From Gammaproteobacteria bacterium (GTDB taxonomy: Bacteria; Pseudomonadota; Gammaproteobacteria; Steroidobacterales; Steroidobacteraceae): a DNA stretch of 64,000 nt. A model generated the notes under the pieces. That model had not been told where the DNA came from, searched no databases, and saw nothing but the letters and a program-made list of their open reading frames with translations. Shown here one piece after another: positions 18,249-27,062 of the stretch. The position numbers were made by a program, and so were the translations under genes. Numbering within the stretch: the stretch's first letter is position 1; each line of letters begins with the position of its first letter. The DNA is taken from contig PLUE01000062.1 in assembly GCA_003164785.1 (NCBI GenBank), positions 124,001 through 188,000 on the forward strand, given 5' to 3'.

Positions 18249-19961
18249 TCAGCGCGCGCCGCCGAGCGGCACGGTGTCGGGAGCTGGTTTGGTGGCGGCA
18301 CGCAGCTCATCTCGCAGGGCGCGCCGTAGGATCTTGCCCACATTGGTTTTCGGCAATTCGCCGCGGAAATAAATCCGCTTCGGCACCTTGTAGCCTGTGA
18401 GCTCCTTGCGACAATGCGCGATCAAAGCGTCGGCGGTCAAGGCCGCGTCTTTCTTCACCACGAACAGGGCGACGACTTCCCCGGAGTCTTGGTCTGGTTG
18501 GGCAACCGCGGCCACTTCCAAGACCCCTGGGTGTTCTGCAGCGACACCTTCGACCTCGTTGGGGTAGACGTTGAAGCCCGACACCAGAATCATGTCCTTC
18601 TTCCGGTCCTCGAGGAAAACGAAGCCCGCCGCGTCGATGTGGCCGATGTCGCCGGTGCGAAGCCAGTCGCCGAACATCACCTTGTCGGTTTCATCCGGTC
18701 GGTTCCAATAGCCGCGCATCACCTGCGGGCCGAACACGCAAATCTCTCCCACGGCGCCGGTGGCGAGTTCCTTGCCGTCTTCGTCCCGGATGGACACGTC
18801 GGTGGACGGAATCGGCAATCCGATGCTCCCATTGAAATCGAGTCCGATCGGGTTGGCCGTCGCGACGGGCGACGTTTCCGTCAGGCCCCAACCTTGCGTC
18901 ATGATGCAGCCGGTGACCTTCTTCCAGCGTTCCGCGACGATCCCTTGCAGCGCCATGCCGCCGGCGAAAGAGACGCGCAGCGCGGAGAAGTCGACCGTGT
19001 CGAAGCCCGGTGTGTGCAGCAGCGCGTTGAACAGCGTGTTGACGCCGCTGATGAAGTTGAACTTGTATTTCTTCAGTTCCGCGACGAATGCCGGAAAATC
19101 CCGCGGGTTGGTGATGAGCACGTTGCGGGCGCCAAAGGGCAGGAAGGCAAGGCAATTCGTGGTCAGCGCAAAGATATGGTACAGCGGCAAGGCGGTGACG
19201 ACGACGCGGGGGCCGCCGGTTTGCATCGCTGGGAATATCCACGCGGCCGTTTGCAACACGTTCGCGACCATATTGTAATGCGTGAGCACCGCCGCTTTCG
19301 ACACGCCGGTGGTGCCGCCGGTGTACTGCAGAAACGCAATATCGTCCGGGCCGATGGCCGGTGCGGCGAGCTTCAGTCCGAGGCCTGAGGAGAGTGCACC
19401 CTTGAATGTTTTCGCGCCCGGTATGCGCCAGGCCGGCACCTGCTTGCGCACGTGACGCAGGACGAAATTCACCAGCATGCCCTTCGGCAAACCAAGAAGA
19501 TCGCCGATGCCGGTCACCAGGACCTGCTTCAGGTCCGTGCGCGGCAGCACCTGCTGCAGTACATGCGCGAAATTTTCGACGATGACGATGCATTTGGCGC
19601 CCGAGTCCTTGAGCTGATGCTCCAATTCGCGGGGGGTGTACAGCGGATTCGTGTTCACCACCACCATGCCGGCGCGCAGCACGCCGAACAAGGCAATCGG
19701 ATACTGCAGGACATTCGGCATCATCAAGGCGACGCGATCGCCGGGCAGCAGACCCGATTTCTTCTGCAGCCACGCGGCAAACGATCGGCTCAGCTCGTCC
19801 AGCTGCGCAAAGGTGAGCGTCGCACCCAGGTTGGTATAGGCGGCCTTGTTGCCGTGCGTGGCGAAGGCTTCTTCCAAAAGCTCCCTGAGAGAAGGATACT
19901 CGCCCGGATCGATGTCAGTCGGTACGCCGGCTGGATACTGTTGTAGCCAAGTTCGCTCCAC
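18249..19961 (-). CDS. fadD: long-chain-fatty-acid-CoA ligase
   Basis: 570 residues from a GTG at 19961, chosen because GAGGAG lies about 9 nt upstream and the product then begins VERTWLQQYPAGVPTDID, matching the start of E. coli FadD. ATP/AMP signature YTGGTTGVSKAAVLTH, motif GWGLTETSP, hinge region DWLRTGDIGHID, and the C-terminal catalytic Lys in LPKTNVGKILRR are present. It activates imported or recycled fatty acids to acyl-CoA at the inner membrane, the entry to beta-oxidation and acyl-lipid pools. Confidence 0.94.
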   Translation of the reverse strand: MERTWLQQYPAGVPTDIDPGEYPSLRELLEEAFATHGNKAAYTNLGATLTFAQLDELSRSFAAWLQKKSGLLPGDRVALMMPNVLQYPIALFGVLRAGMVVVNTNPLYTPRELEHQLKDSGAKCIVIVENFAHVLQQVLPRTDLKQVLVTGIGDLLGLPKGMLVNFVLRHVRKQVPAWRIPGAKTFKGALSSGLGLKLAAPAIGPDDIAFLQYTGGTTGVSKAAVLTHYNMVANVLQTAAWIFPAMQTGGPRVVVTALPLYHIFALTTNCLAFLPFGARNVLITNPRDFPAFVAELKKYKFNFISGVNTLFNALLHTPGFDTVDFSALRVSFAGGMALQGIVAERWKKVTGCIMTQGWGLTETSPVATANPIGLDFNGSIGLPIPSTDVSIRDEDGKELATGAVGEICVFGPQVMRGYWNRPDETDKVMFGDWLRTGDIGHIDAAGFVFLEDRKKDMILVSGFNVYPNEVEGVAAEHPGVLEVAAVAQPDQDSGEVVALFVVKKDAALTADALIAHCRKELTGYKVPKRIYFRGELPKTNVGKILRRALRDELRAATKPAPDTVPLGGAR

Positions 19962-20040
19962 GCGGGACAACTCCTCGTTTTTTTGTCCCGGGTGTATAGC
20001 ACCGGGAGGGTGCGCCAGCAACGTTCTTCGCCGGCCGTAG

Positions 20041-20046
20041 TACAAT
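20041..20046 (+). promoter_or_regulatory. -10-like box for the small lipoprotein gene
   Basis: TACAAT lies in the 300-bp divergent region between fadD and the lipoprotein gene; the -35 is weak. It would give a leader of about 210 nt. The region 19962-20262 otherwise shows no convincing gene; an in-frame extension of the lipoprotein back to an ATG at 20056 would bury its signal peptide and was rejected. Confidence 0.3.
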
Positions 20047-20262
20047 GCAGTGTAGATGAGCGATCCCTTGGACACACCCGGAGATGCGTTAACCCGCAGT
20101 GTGCTCGATATCCACTATGGGGAGGGCTGGCCGGCGCGGGCCAGTGGCGGTCCACCGCCATGGGTTTTTCGGACTTTGGCGAGTTGGTATGCGATGCTGC
20201 AGCGACATGGATTCGTCCTCCCTCATCTTCGTTTGCAGTCAACGCAGCACGGCGGCGCCGCT

Positions 20263-20649
20263 ATGAGAATTTTTCGCATGTCATTCCTGGGCGTGCTCGT
20301 CGCGTTGGCTGGCTGCGTGCACGGCTATGGATGCCTGCTCGAGGAACCGATCAAGCACACCTTGACCGGCCGGGTGCATTTCCGCTCGTTTCCGGCTGCC
20401 GATGGGATGGACAACGTGCCGGTGCTGGTTCTGGATCGGACTGCCTACATCTATGCGCCGGCGCATAGTTATCAATGTATGTTTGCGACCGATCTGCAGC
20501 TCGTCGGCGTGTCCGAATTTCCGCCGAGCGTCGTCGAGAACTCGCATGTCAGCGTGGAGGGTTCGCTGTTCGAAGCGACTGCCAGTCACGAATACACGCG
20601 ATTCTTGATGAATGTGACGCTGCTGCTGCCGCTCGCTGCGACGCAATAG
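20263..20649 (+). CDS. small putative lipoprotein of unknown function
   Basis: 128 residues. The signal peptide MRIFRMSFLGVLVALAGC has a good lipobox, which decides the start (the ATG at 20278 is an alternative). The mature part (about 110 residues) is a predicted beta-rich domain with few recognisable motifs (HTLTGRVHFRSF, VSVEGSLFEA) and an internal Cys pair (Cys24, Cys69). No family is recognised. It sits alone between fadD and tesA. Confidence 0.6.
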   Translation: MRIFRMSFLGVLVALAGCVHGYGCLLEEPIKHTLTGRVHFRSFPAADGMDNVPVLVLDRTAYIYAPAHSYQCMFATDLQLVGVSEFPPSVVENSHVSVEGSLFEATASHEYTRFLMNVTLLLPLAATQ

Positions 20650-20730
20650 CCCTGGGCGTCCGCCTGATAGCGAGTTGACCTGGCCGATGCCGCTACTGGC
20701 GCCCGCCGTCGGTTTTGGGGCCGCGCCGGG

Positions 20731-21345
20731 TCACTTGCGCAGCAGCGGCCTCAGGGCCGGCCATGCGTTCTGGAGAAGTTTGGGTTGGCCGAGTTCGTTG
20801 GGATGGACCCCATCTGCCTGTATCAGCGCGGGTGTCATGGCGATATCGGCCAGGAAAAACGGCACCACGGGCACTTTCTTGTCCCGACCCACTTCGGGAA
20901 ATGCCGCTTTGAACTGCTCGGTGTATTGCGGCCCATAGTTGGGCGGTATCAGCATGCCCAGGATCAATACCCGCGCCCCGGTCGCCACCGACAAGTCGAC
21001 CATTTTCGCCAGATTGGTCCGCATTTGGTCGATGGGCAGCGCCCGTAAGCCATCGTTTCCGCCGAGCTCGATGATCACCACCTGCGGATGATGCATTTCC
21101 AGCGCCCGGGGCAGCCGCGCCAGGCCGCCCGCCGTGGTTTCACCGCTAACACTGGCGTTGATGACCTGGTAACCGTACCCTTCATCCTTGAGCTTCGCCC
21201 GCAGCAACTCCACCCATCCTTCTTCGACGTGCGTCAGACCGTAGCCCGCACTGAGGCTGTCGCCGAACACGAGGATGTCCGGCGTCTCGGCGTTCGCCGA
21301 GCTGGCCGCTATCACCAACATCAATAGGACAAAAAGCCGATTCAC
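20731..21345 (-). CDS. tesA: multifunctional acyl-CoA thioesterase I / lysophospholipase L1 (SGNH hydrolase)
   Basis: 204 residues with a Sec signal peptide (MNRLFVLLMLVIAASSANAE). SGNH blocks are visible: nucleophile Ser in FGDSLSAGYG, Gly in the ASVSGETTAGG region, Asn in ELGGNDGLR, and Asp/His in DGVHPNELGQ. It is a periplasmic esterase/thioesterase/lysophospholipase. Its start codon lies only 11 nt from that of the divergent ybbA, the same tesA/ybbA-ybbP arrangement as in E. coli, so the promoters must overlap the neighbouring genes. Confidence 0.93.
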   Translation of the reverse strand: MNRLFVLLMLVIAASSANAETPDILVFGDSLSAGYGLTHVEEGWVELLRAKLKDEGYGYQVINASVSGETTAGGLARLPRALEMHHPQVVIIELGGNDGLRALPIDQMRTNLAKMVDLSVATGARVLILGMLIPPNYGPQYTEQFKAAFPEVGRDKKVPVVPFFLADIAMTPALIQADGVHPNELGQPKLLQNAWPALRPLLRK

Positions 21346-21356
21346 TGGCGCTCCCG

Positions 21357-22031
21357 ATGCAAGATAAAATCGTTCTCGAAGCTAGAAACGTATCCAAGAC
21401 GGTACCCAGTCCGGAAGGTTCCCTGACCATTCTGGCCGACGTGAGCCTGAGTGTGCGAGCTGGCGAGAGTCTGGCCATCGTCGGCGCCTCCGGGGCCGGC
21501 AAGTCGACTTTGCTGGCATTGCTGGCGGGGCTGGATTCACCGAGCACCGGCCGGGTGCTCATCGCCGGCGTCGACCTCACGGAACTCGACGAGGACGGCC
21601 GCGCCGCAATCCGCGGCAAACATGTCGGTTTCGTATTCCAGTCATTCCACCTCATCCCCTCGCTGACAGCAATCGAAAACGTCATGCTGCCGCTGGAATT
21701 GGGTAATCGGCCGGACGCCCGACAGGTGGCCGCGCAGGCGCTGGGCCAGGTCGGCCTCACCGCGCGCGCCGCGCACTACCCGAAACAGTTGTCCGGCGGT
21801 GAGCAACAGCGAGTCGCCATTGCGCGCGCCTTCGTGACGCATCCCGCGGTGTTGTTCGCCGACGAACCGACGGGAAATCTCGACACAGTCACCGGCCAGA
21901 AAATCACGGATTTGCTGTTCGAGCTGAATCGCAGCAGCGGCAGCACCTTGATTCTGGTGACCCATGACCGCTCCCTTGCGCAGCGTTGCGGGCGAATCCT
22001 CGAGCTCGATGCCGGCCACGTGGTGAGGTAA
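21357..22031 (+). CDS. ybbA: ABC transporter ATP-binding protein, YbbA type
   Basis: 224 residues. Walker A GASGAGKST, Q-loop FQSFHLIPS, signature LSGGEQQRVAIARA, Walker B VLFADEPTG and the switch His in LVTHD are all present. It belongs to the MacB/LolD-like ATPase group that powers FtsX-type permeases. It is followed after 3 nt by ybbP. The role of the pair is unsettled; proximity to tesA suggests lipid or envelope metabolism. Confidence 0.9.
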   Translation: MQDKIVLEARNVSKTVPSPEGSLTILADVSLSVRAGESLAIVGASGAGKSTLLALLAGLDSPSTGRVLIAGVDLTELDEDGRAAIRGKHVGFVFQSFHLIPSLTAIENVMLPLELGNRPDARQVAAQALGQVGLTARAAHYPKQLSGGEQQRVAIARAFVTHPAVLFADEPTGNLDTVTGQKITDLLFELNRSSGSTLILVTHDRSLAQRCGRILELDAGHVVR

Positions 22032-22034
22032 CGG

Positions 22035-24524
22035 ATGCAAGTTCTACGTTTCGCCTTGCGCAATCTGTGGCGCGACCTGAAATCCGGCGAGCTGTCGGTG
22101 CTGCTGCTGGCGCTGTCGGTGGCCGTCTCGTCGCTGACCGCCGTTGGATTTTTCACCAGCCGCATCTCGCAAGGTGTGCGTGCGCAGGCCGCCGAAGTGC
22201 TCGCGGCCGACCTGCGTTTGGAGTCGCCGAATCCGATCCCCCCGGGTTATTTGGCGGAGGCGCAGCGCCGGGGGCTGCGTACCGCCCAGATCATCGAATT
22301 TCCGACCGCGATTTTCAACGGCGACGTCAGTCAGCTGGCGGCTCTGAACGCGGTCACCCCCACGTATCCCTTGCGGGGGCACATGCGGATCGCCGACGCG
22401 CCATTTGGCGTGGCCCGCGTCACGGACCGCGTGCCGCGCGTCGGCGAGGTCTGGGTCGACGCGCGGATCATTGCTCAGCTGAAGGTCTCCTTGGGCGACC
22501 AACTGCGCATCGGTGCCGGATCGTTTCGGGTTGCCCAGGTCCTCGACTATCGACCCGACCAGGGCACCGGCTTCGTGAATCTGGCGCCGGCGGCACTGTT
22601 GAATTACGCCGATATCGGCACCACGCAGCTCGTTCAAACCGGGAGCCGGGTGACCTACTGCGCGTTGTTTGCCGGTGCTCCATCGGCCGTGGACGCCTTC
22701 CGCGAGTATCTGCGCGGCAACAAAGCGCCGGGCGAACGTCTGCGCGAGGTCGACGAATCGAGCCGGCAGCTGAATTCGGCGATCGATCGGGCCAGCCGAT
22801 TCCTGAACCTCGCGAGTCTCGCCTCCGTGTTGTTGGCCGCCGTCGCCGTGGCCATGGGCGCGCGACGCTATGCCTCGCGTCATATCGATACCGTCGCGCT
22901 GATGAAATGCATGGGTGCATCCCAAAATTTCGTTTTGGCGATTTCGCTCATCGAGTTGAGTTTGCTGGCCATGGCGGCCGTGGCCGTGGGCACGCTCCTG
23001 GGCTATGTCGCCCAGGCTGGCCTGGCCTGGTTACTGCGGGATTTGATCCGCACGGAATTGCCGCCGGCATCGCTCGCGCCGCTGCCCATCGCGCTCGTGA
23101 CGGTCATGGCGATGTTGCTCGGCTTTGCATTGCCCCCGTTGTTGCAGCTGAAAAATACCCCACCCGGACGCGTTTTGCGGAAAACCGTCACGGCGCCGCC
23201 GCTGCGCTTCGGCCTTGCGTATCTGCTCGCATTGGCTGCGCTGTGTGCGATTCTGTGGAGCTTGGTGCGGGACACCGAACTCGTGATCTATGTGCTGGGC
23301 GGCGTGATCGGGGTCGGTTGCGTGCTGGCGCTTGCGGGATACGGCTTGGTGCGGCTGACGGGCCGCCTGCGCGGAGGCGTGGGCGTCGCTTGGCGTTATG
23401 GCCTCGCGAATGTATCGCGTCGCGGGTCCGGCAGCGTCGTGCAAATCGTCGCCTTCGGCCTGGGACTCATGATGTTGCTGTTGTTGGCCGTCGTGCGGGG
23501 CGATCTGCTCGCCGATTGGCGGCGCAGCCTGCCGACCGATGTGCCCAATAATTTCCTCATCAATATTCGACCCGAGGAACGCCGGTCTCTCGAGGAGTTT
23601 CTGACGTCGCGTGGACTCGGCACGCCCCAAATGTTCCCGATGGTGCGGGCGCGCATGACGGCGATCAACGCGGAGCCCGTCGGATCGATCAAATTGAAAG
23701 GCGACGGCGGGCGCGGGTTTCTCGAGCGCGAACAAAATCTCACGTGGGCGGGGACGCTCATGGACGACAATCAACTACTGGCAGGTCATTGGTGGACACC
23801 GCAGGATTACGGCAAGCCGCTGGTATCGATTTCGTCCGAGTATCAGGAGACCTTGGGACTGAAACTGGGCGACAAGCTGACGTTCGACATCGCGGGCGAG
23901 ACCCTGACGGTGGAGGTGGCCAGCATCCGCAAGATCCGCTGGGACAGCTTTCGACCCAATTTCTTCCTGGTTTTTCCGCCCAATCTGTTGGACGGGGCCG
24001 CGGGAACCTACATGACCAGCGTATACCTGACGCCGTCGCAGCGGCCCGCTCTGGTCGATCTCGTCCGGCAGTTTCCGACGATTTCCGTCTTCGACGTCGA
24101 TGCCATCCTCAAGCAAATCCGCGACATCATGGATCGCGCGTCATTGGCGGTTCAGTACGTGTTCTTGTTCACCCTCGTCGCCGGGATCGTGGTGTTGCTC
24201 GCGGCGGTGCAGTCGACCCGCGACGAGCGACGGTATGAAAGCGCGATGCTGCGAACCTTGGGAGCGAGTCGCAACACGGTGCTGCAAGGCGTCGCTGCCG
24301 AGTTTTCCGCATTGGGGTTTCTGTCGGGGACCCTGGCTGCGTTCGGCGCCACGGGCGTGGGTTGGATCCTGGCGCATCGCCTGTTCTCGCTCCAGTTTAC
24401 GGTCGACCCCTGGGTGTGGGCCGTCGGGTTGCTGTGCGGCACCGTTCTCGTCGGGTTGAGCGGCACGCTCGCGACACGGAGCGTGATCAACACGCCGCCG
24501 ATCGTCACGTTGCGAGACGATTGA
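22035..24524 (+). CDS. ybbP: ABC transporter permease, FtsX/YbbP type
   Basis: 829 residues. An N-terminal membrane helix (about 18-40) is followed by a large periplasmic domain and a first FtsX block of membrane helices (about 260-430). A second periplasmic domain follows, then a last set of helices (about 705-815) with the conserved ESAMLRTLGASRNTVL coupling-helix region. The length and double-FtsX layout match YbbP. It works with YbbA; the substrate is unknown. The 3' end lies 11 nt from the convergent gene. Confidence 0.9.
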   Translation: MQVLRFALRNLWRDLKSGELSVLLLALSVAVSSLTAVGFFTSRISQGVRAQAAEVLAADLRLESPNPIPPGYLAEAQRRGLRTAQIIEFPTAIFNGDVSQLAALNAVTPTYPLRGHMRIADAPFGVARVTDRVPRVGEVWVDARIIAQLKVSLGDQLRIGAGSFRVAQVLDYRPDQGTGFVNLAPAALLNYADIGTTQLVQTGSRVTYCALFAGAPSAVDAFREYLRGNKAPGERLREVDESSRQLNSAIDRASRFLNLASLASVLLAAVAVAMGARRYASRHIDTVALMKCMGASQNFVLAISLIELSLLAMAAVAVGTLLGYVAQAGLAWLLRDLIRTELPPASLAPLPIALVTVMAMLLGFALPPLLQLKNTPPGRVLRKTVTAPPLRFGLAYLLALAALCAILWSLVRDTELVIYVLGGVIGVGCVLALAGYGLVRLTGRLRGGVGVAWRYGLANVSRRGSGSVVQIVAFGLGLMMLLLLAVVRGDLLADWRRSLPTDVPNNFLINIRPEERRSLEEFLTSRGLGTPQMFPMVRARMTAINAEPVGSIKLKGDGGRGFLEREQNLTWAGTLMDDNQLLAGHWWTPQDYGKPLVSISSEYQETLGLKLGDKLTFDIAGETLTVEVASIRKIRWDSFRPNFFLVFPPNLLDGAAGTYMTSVYLTPSQRPALVDLVRQFPTISVFDVDAILKQIRDIMDRASLAVQYVFLFTLVAGIVVLLAAVQSTRDERRYESAMLRTLGASRNTVLQGVAAEFSALGFLSGTLAAFGATGVGWILAHRLFSLQFTVDPWVWAVGLLCGTVLVGLSGTLATRSVINTPPIVTLRDD

Positions 24525-24535
24525 TCGGCTCTCCG

Positions 24536-25273
24536 TCAGCGGACGTCGAGAAGCAGCCATCCTTCGGGTGCCGATGTTCCATGGGCCGGCAGCGATTCGA
24601 TGCGCACCTTGTAGACGCCGGCCGCGAGGCCGGTGGTGTTGAACGTCAGGCGCAACTCACCATTCGAGTCCTTGACTAGATTGTCGAGGATGAGGGCCCG
24701 TCCCTGATCCTGTTTGTCGACGATCAGCCGGAACTGCATCGCTTTGGCGTAGCTCATGTCGATGTGGAGATTCATGAGTTGCGGCGCACTGCGATGCACT
24801 GACACGCGTGCGTGCTCGGCGCCCGGAACCCGGTCCGGATAAACGCGCACCACGGTTTCGATGGCGGGCGGCTCGAGCGATCCTTGAAGCACCCGCGATT
24901 GCGCGTCCGCGAGCTGGCTTCGAAGCAGCGTCAGTTTGCTGAAAAGCGCCCAGCATGCGATCAGGCACGCGAGAGCGATCAGAGCGAGCCCCATGGACAG
25001 GTAGGGCGACTTCCACCATGCCTGTCGGGGCTCGCGTAGATCGAGGGGGCCGCTGCTAGCCTCCAGCAGTTTGAGGCTCGAGCGTGCACGATCCGATATC
25101 TTCAAACCAAGCAGGTAGTCAGGATTGGCGCGGCACCAATTCTCCAGCTCCCGGGCCCCTTTCACCGGCAGTTTGTCGTCCAGGTAACGTTCGACGAGGC
25201 GGTGTTGCTCGATGAACTTCGCATCGAAGCGCGTCGGCGGCGCACCACCCTGTGCAGTCGTGTTTGCGGTCAT
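24536..25273 (-). CDS. uncharacterised single-pass membrane protein
   Basis: 245 residues. An N-terminal cytoplasmic domain (about 1-88) has a YLDDKLPVKGARELENWCRAN segment resembling zf-HC2/anti-sigma-like tails (no zinc triad seen). One membrane helix (about 92-112), a short coiled coil, and a C-terminal extracytoplasmic beta domain (about 130-245; VSVHRSAPQLMNLHID, GVYKVRIESLP) follow. Function unknown. The fold layout resembles anti-sigma or FecR-like proteins, but no cognate sigma factor is adjacent. Confidence 0.6.
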   Translation of the reverse strand: MTANTTAQGGAPPTRFDAKFIEQHRLVERYLDDKLPVKGARELENWCRANPDYLLGLKISDRARSSLKLLEASSGPLDLREPRQAWWKSPYLSMGLALIALACLIACWALFSKLTLLRSQLADAQSRVLQGSLEPPAIETVVRVYPDRVPGAEHARVSVHRSAPQLMNLHIDMSYAKAMQFRLIVDKQDQGRALILDNLVKDSNGELRLTFNTTGLAAGVYKVRIESLPAHGTSAPEGWLLLDVR

Positions 25274-25352
25274 ACCTGGGCCTGGGCAATCCTTTTGAGC
25301 ATCTTGCCGGGTCCGCGCCGTACGATGTGTGAAATAATCGGCAGAATGGCGC

Positions 25353-26249
25353 CTATGCCTTGGGCGCCATCACATCGGCCAGCACATCACACACCGCGGC
25401 AATGGCGGACGATCGGGTGCTCGACTTGCGCCAGACAGCGCCCACCGTGCGCGTCGGCGCCGGCTTGGCGAACTGCCGTATCGTCAGCCCGCGCTGAGAT
25501 CCGAAGGGTGACTCGACGGCAGTCTCCGGAAGCAGCGTGATGCCAAGTCCCGCGACCACCATTTGCCTAAGGGTCTCAAGGCTCGTCGCGCGAAAATCCT
25601 CCGCCTCCCGGATCTCGATGCGGCTGCAAACCTCCAACGCCTGATCGCGCAGGCAATGGCCGTCCTCCAATAACAACAGCGTCTGTCCCTTGAGGTCCTG
25701 AATCTTGATCGTCGATTTGGCGGCCAGCGGATGATTGTTTGGCAGCGCGACGGTGAACATCTCATCGTACAGCTTGCGGCTGTCCATGCCGTCCTGGCTG
25801 ATCGGCAGAGCCATGATGCCGAGGTCGATTTCTCCATCGCGCAAACGCTTCAGCAGCGGTTCCGTTTGATGCTCGTACAACATGAGCCCGAGATGCGGCA
25901 GCGCCTTGCGGATCTTTTGCATGACCCGCGGCAGAAGATAGGGTCCGATGGTGGGAATCAGGGCGATCTTGAGCTTGCCCGCAAACGGATCGGTGTTGTT
26001 CTTGGCCAGGGCGATGATCTCATCGCCCTCGTCGAGCATCCGCCTCGCACGCACGACCACCTGTTTGCCGACCTCGGTGAGCTGCACGTTTTTCGGCTGG
26101 CGTTCGACGAGCTTGACCCCGAGAAACTCCTCGAGCTTCTTCAGCTGGGCCGACAGCGTCGGTTGGCTTACAAACGTGCGCTCGGCCGCCTTGCCGAAAT
26201 GGCCGGTATCGGCCAACGCCACCAAGTACTTGAGATCTTTCAGATTCAC
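25353..26249 (-). CDS. oxyR: hydrogen peroxide-inducible regulator OxyR
   Basis: 298 residues, LysR family. An N-terminal winged HTH (about 1-60, with FGKAAERTFVSQPTLSAQLK) is followed by the effector domain carrying the redox cysteines in DGHCLRDQALEVC. These are Cys199 and Cys208, identical in number to E. coli OxyR, which form the H2O2-induced disulphide. It is divergent from ahpC with an OxyR-type operator in the 135-bp gap, so autoregulation with activation of ahpCF is expected. Confidence 0.96.
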   Translation of the reverse strand: MNLKDLKYLVALADTGHFGKAAERTFVSQPTLSAQLKKLEEFLGVKLVERQPKNVQLTEVGKQVVVRARRMLDEGDEIIALAKNNTDPFAGKLKIALIPTIGPYLLPRVMQKIRKALPHLGLMLYEHQTEPLLKRLRDGEIDLGIMALPISQDGMDSRKLYDEMFTVALPNNHPLAAKSTIKIQDLKGQTLLLLEDGHCLRDQALEVCSRIEIREAEDFRATSLETLRQMVVAGLGITLLPETAVESPFGSQRGLTIRQFAKPAPTRTVGAVWRKSSTRSSAIAAVCDVLADVMAPKA

Positions 26250-26282
26250 TGGTTTATTTTACCGGATGCCACGATTATTACG

Positions 26283-26319
26283 ATAGATGCAGTCTATCAA
26301 ATAGATTATTTTAATCAAT
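26283..26319 (+). promoter_or_regulatory. OxyR operator upstream of ahpC
   Basis: Four tetranucleotides at exact 11-bp periodicity: ATAG (26283-26286), CTAT (26294-26297), ATTA (26305-26308), CAAT (26316-26319), against the OxyR consensus ATAG-N7-CTAT-N7-ATAG-N7-CTAT. A weak -10 (TCCTAT, 26343-26348) sits at activator-dependent distance, giving a leader of about 30 nt before ahpC. Confidence 0.8.
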
Positions 26320-26384
26320 GCCAATGATGACAAATTGTGGCATCCTATGACTCTTATCCGTCAAAACCGTCGAGGAACCATTCA

Positions 26385-26948
26385 ATGTCACTGATCAATA
26401 CTGAAGTTAAGCCTTTCAAGGCCACCGCTTATCACAATGGTAAGTTCGTACCGGTGACCAACGAGGACCTGAAGGGCAAGTGGTCCGTATTCGTGTTCTA
26501 CCCGGCCGACTTCACCTTCGTGTGCCCCACGGAGCTGGGCGACCTGGCGGACAACTACGCCGCATTCCAGAAGCTGGGCGTGGAGATCTACAGCGTGTCG
26601 ACCGATACGCATTTCACGCACAAGGCGTGGCATGACACGTCGGACACCATCGCCAAGGTTCAATACCCGATGCTCGCCGATCCGACCCTGACCATTTCGC
26701 GGGCGTTCGAGGTGCTCATCGAAGAAGAAGGCCTCGCCTATCGCGGTACGTTCGTGATCGATCCGGAAGGCAAGATCAAGATCATCGAAGTGCACGACAA
26801 CGGCATCGGCCGCGATGCCAAGGAGCTGCTGCGCAAGGTACAGGCCGCCCAGTACGTTGCTTCGCATCCGGGCGAGGTATGCCCGGCCAAGTGGACGCCC
26901 GGCGCGGCTACCCTGTCGCCGTCGCTCGACTTGGTCGGCAAGATCTGA
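26385..26948 (+). CDS. ahpC: alkyl hydroperoxide reductase peroxiredoxin subunit
   Basis: 187 residues from an ATG at 26385 preceded by GAGGAAC. Peroxidatic Cys47 lies in [10 protein letters not shown] and resolving Cys166 in [10 protein letters not shown], the typical 2-Cys positions of E. coli AhpC. It reduces H2O2 and organic peroxides and is recycled by AhpF. It is under the OxyR operator, with ahpF 114 nt downstream. Confidence 0.97.
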   Translation: MSLINTEVKPFKATAYHNGKFVPVTNEDLKGKWSVFVFYPADFTFVCPTELGDLADNYAAFQKLGVEIYSVSTDTHFTHKAWHDTSDTIAKVQYPMLADPTLTISRAFEVLIEEEGLAYRGTFVIDPEGKIKIIEVHDNGIGRDAKELLRKVQAAQYVASHPGEVCPAKWTPGAATLSPSLDLVGKI

Positions 26949-26988
26949 TCGTCGTTTCGAGTGTCTTTGGTTTGAGTCTCTAAGAGGC

Positions 26989-27018
26989 GGGGTCGTGTCC
27001 GACGACGTTCACGACCCC
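26989..27018 (+). terminator. hairpin between ahpC and ahpF (partial terminator or mRNA stabiliser)
   Basis: A perfect 9-bp stem GGGGTCGTG / CACGACCCC with a 12-nt loop; an 8-C run follows instead of a T-tract. Position suggests it sets the ahpC:ahpF ratio by partial termination or by protecting the ahpC mRNA end. Confidence 0.5.
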
Positions 27019-27062
27019 CCCCTCACGAATTCTTTGGTGCAGGCAATTTCAAGGTGAACACG

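Noticed and set aside
20056-20262. In-frame N-terminal extension of the small lipoprotein, starting at an ATG next to a -10 box.
   Set aside because: It would place about 69 residues before a perfect lipoprotein signal peptide; the later start is far more likely.
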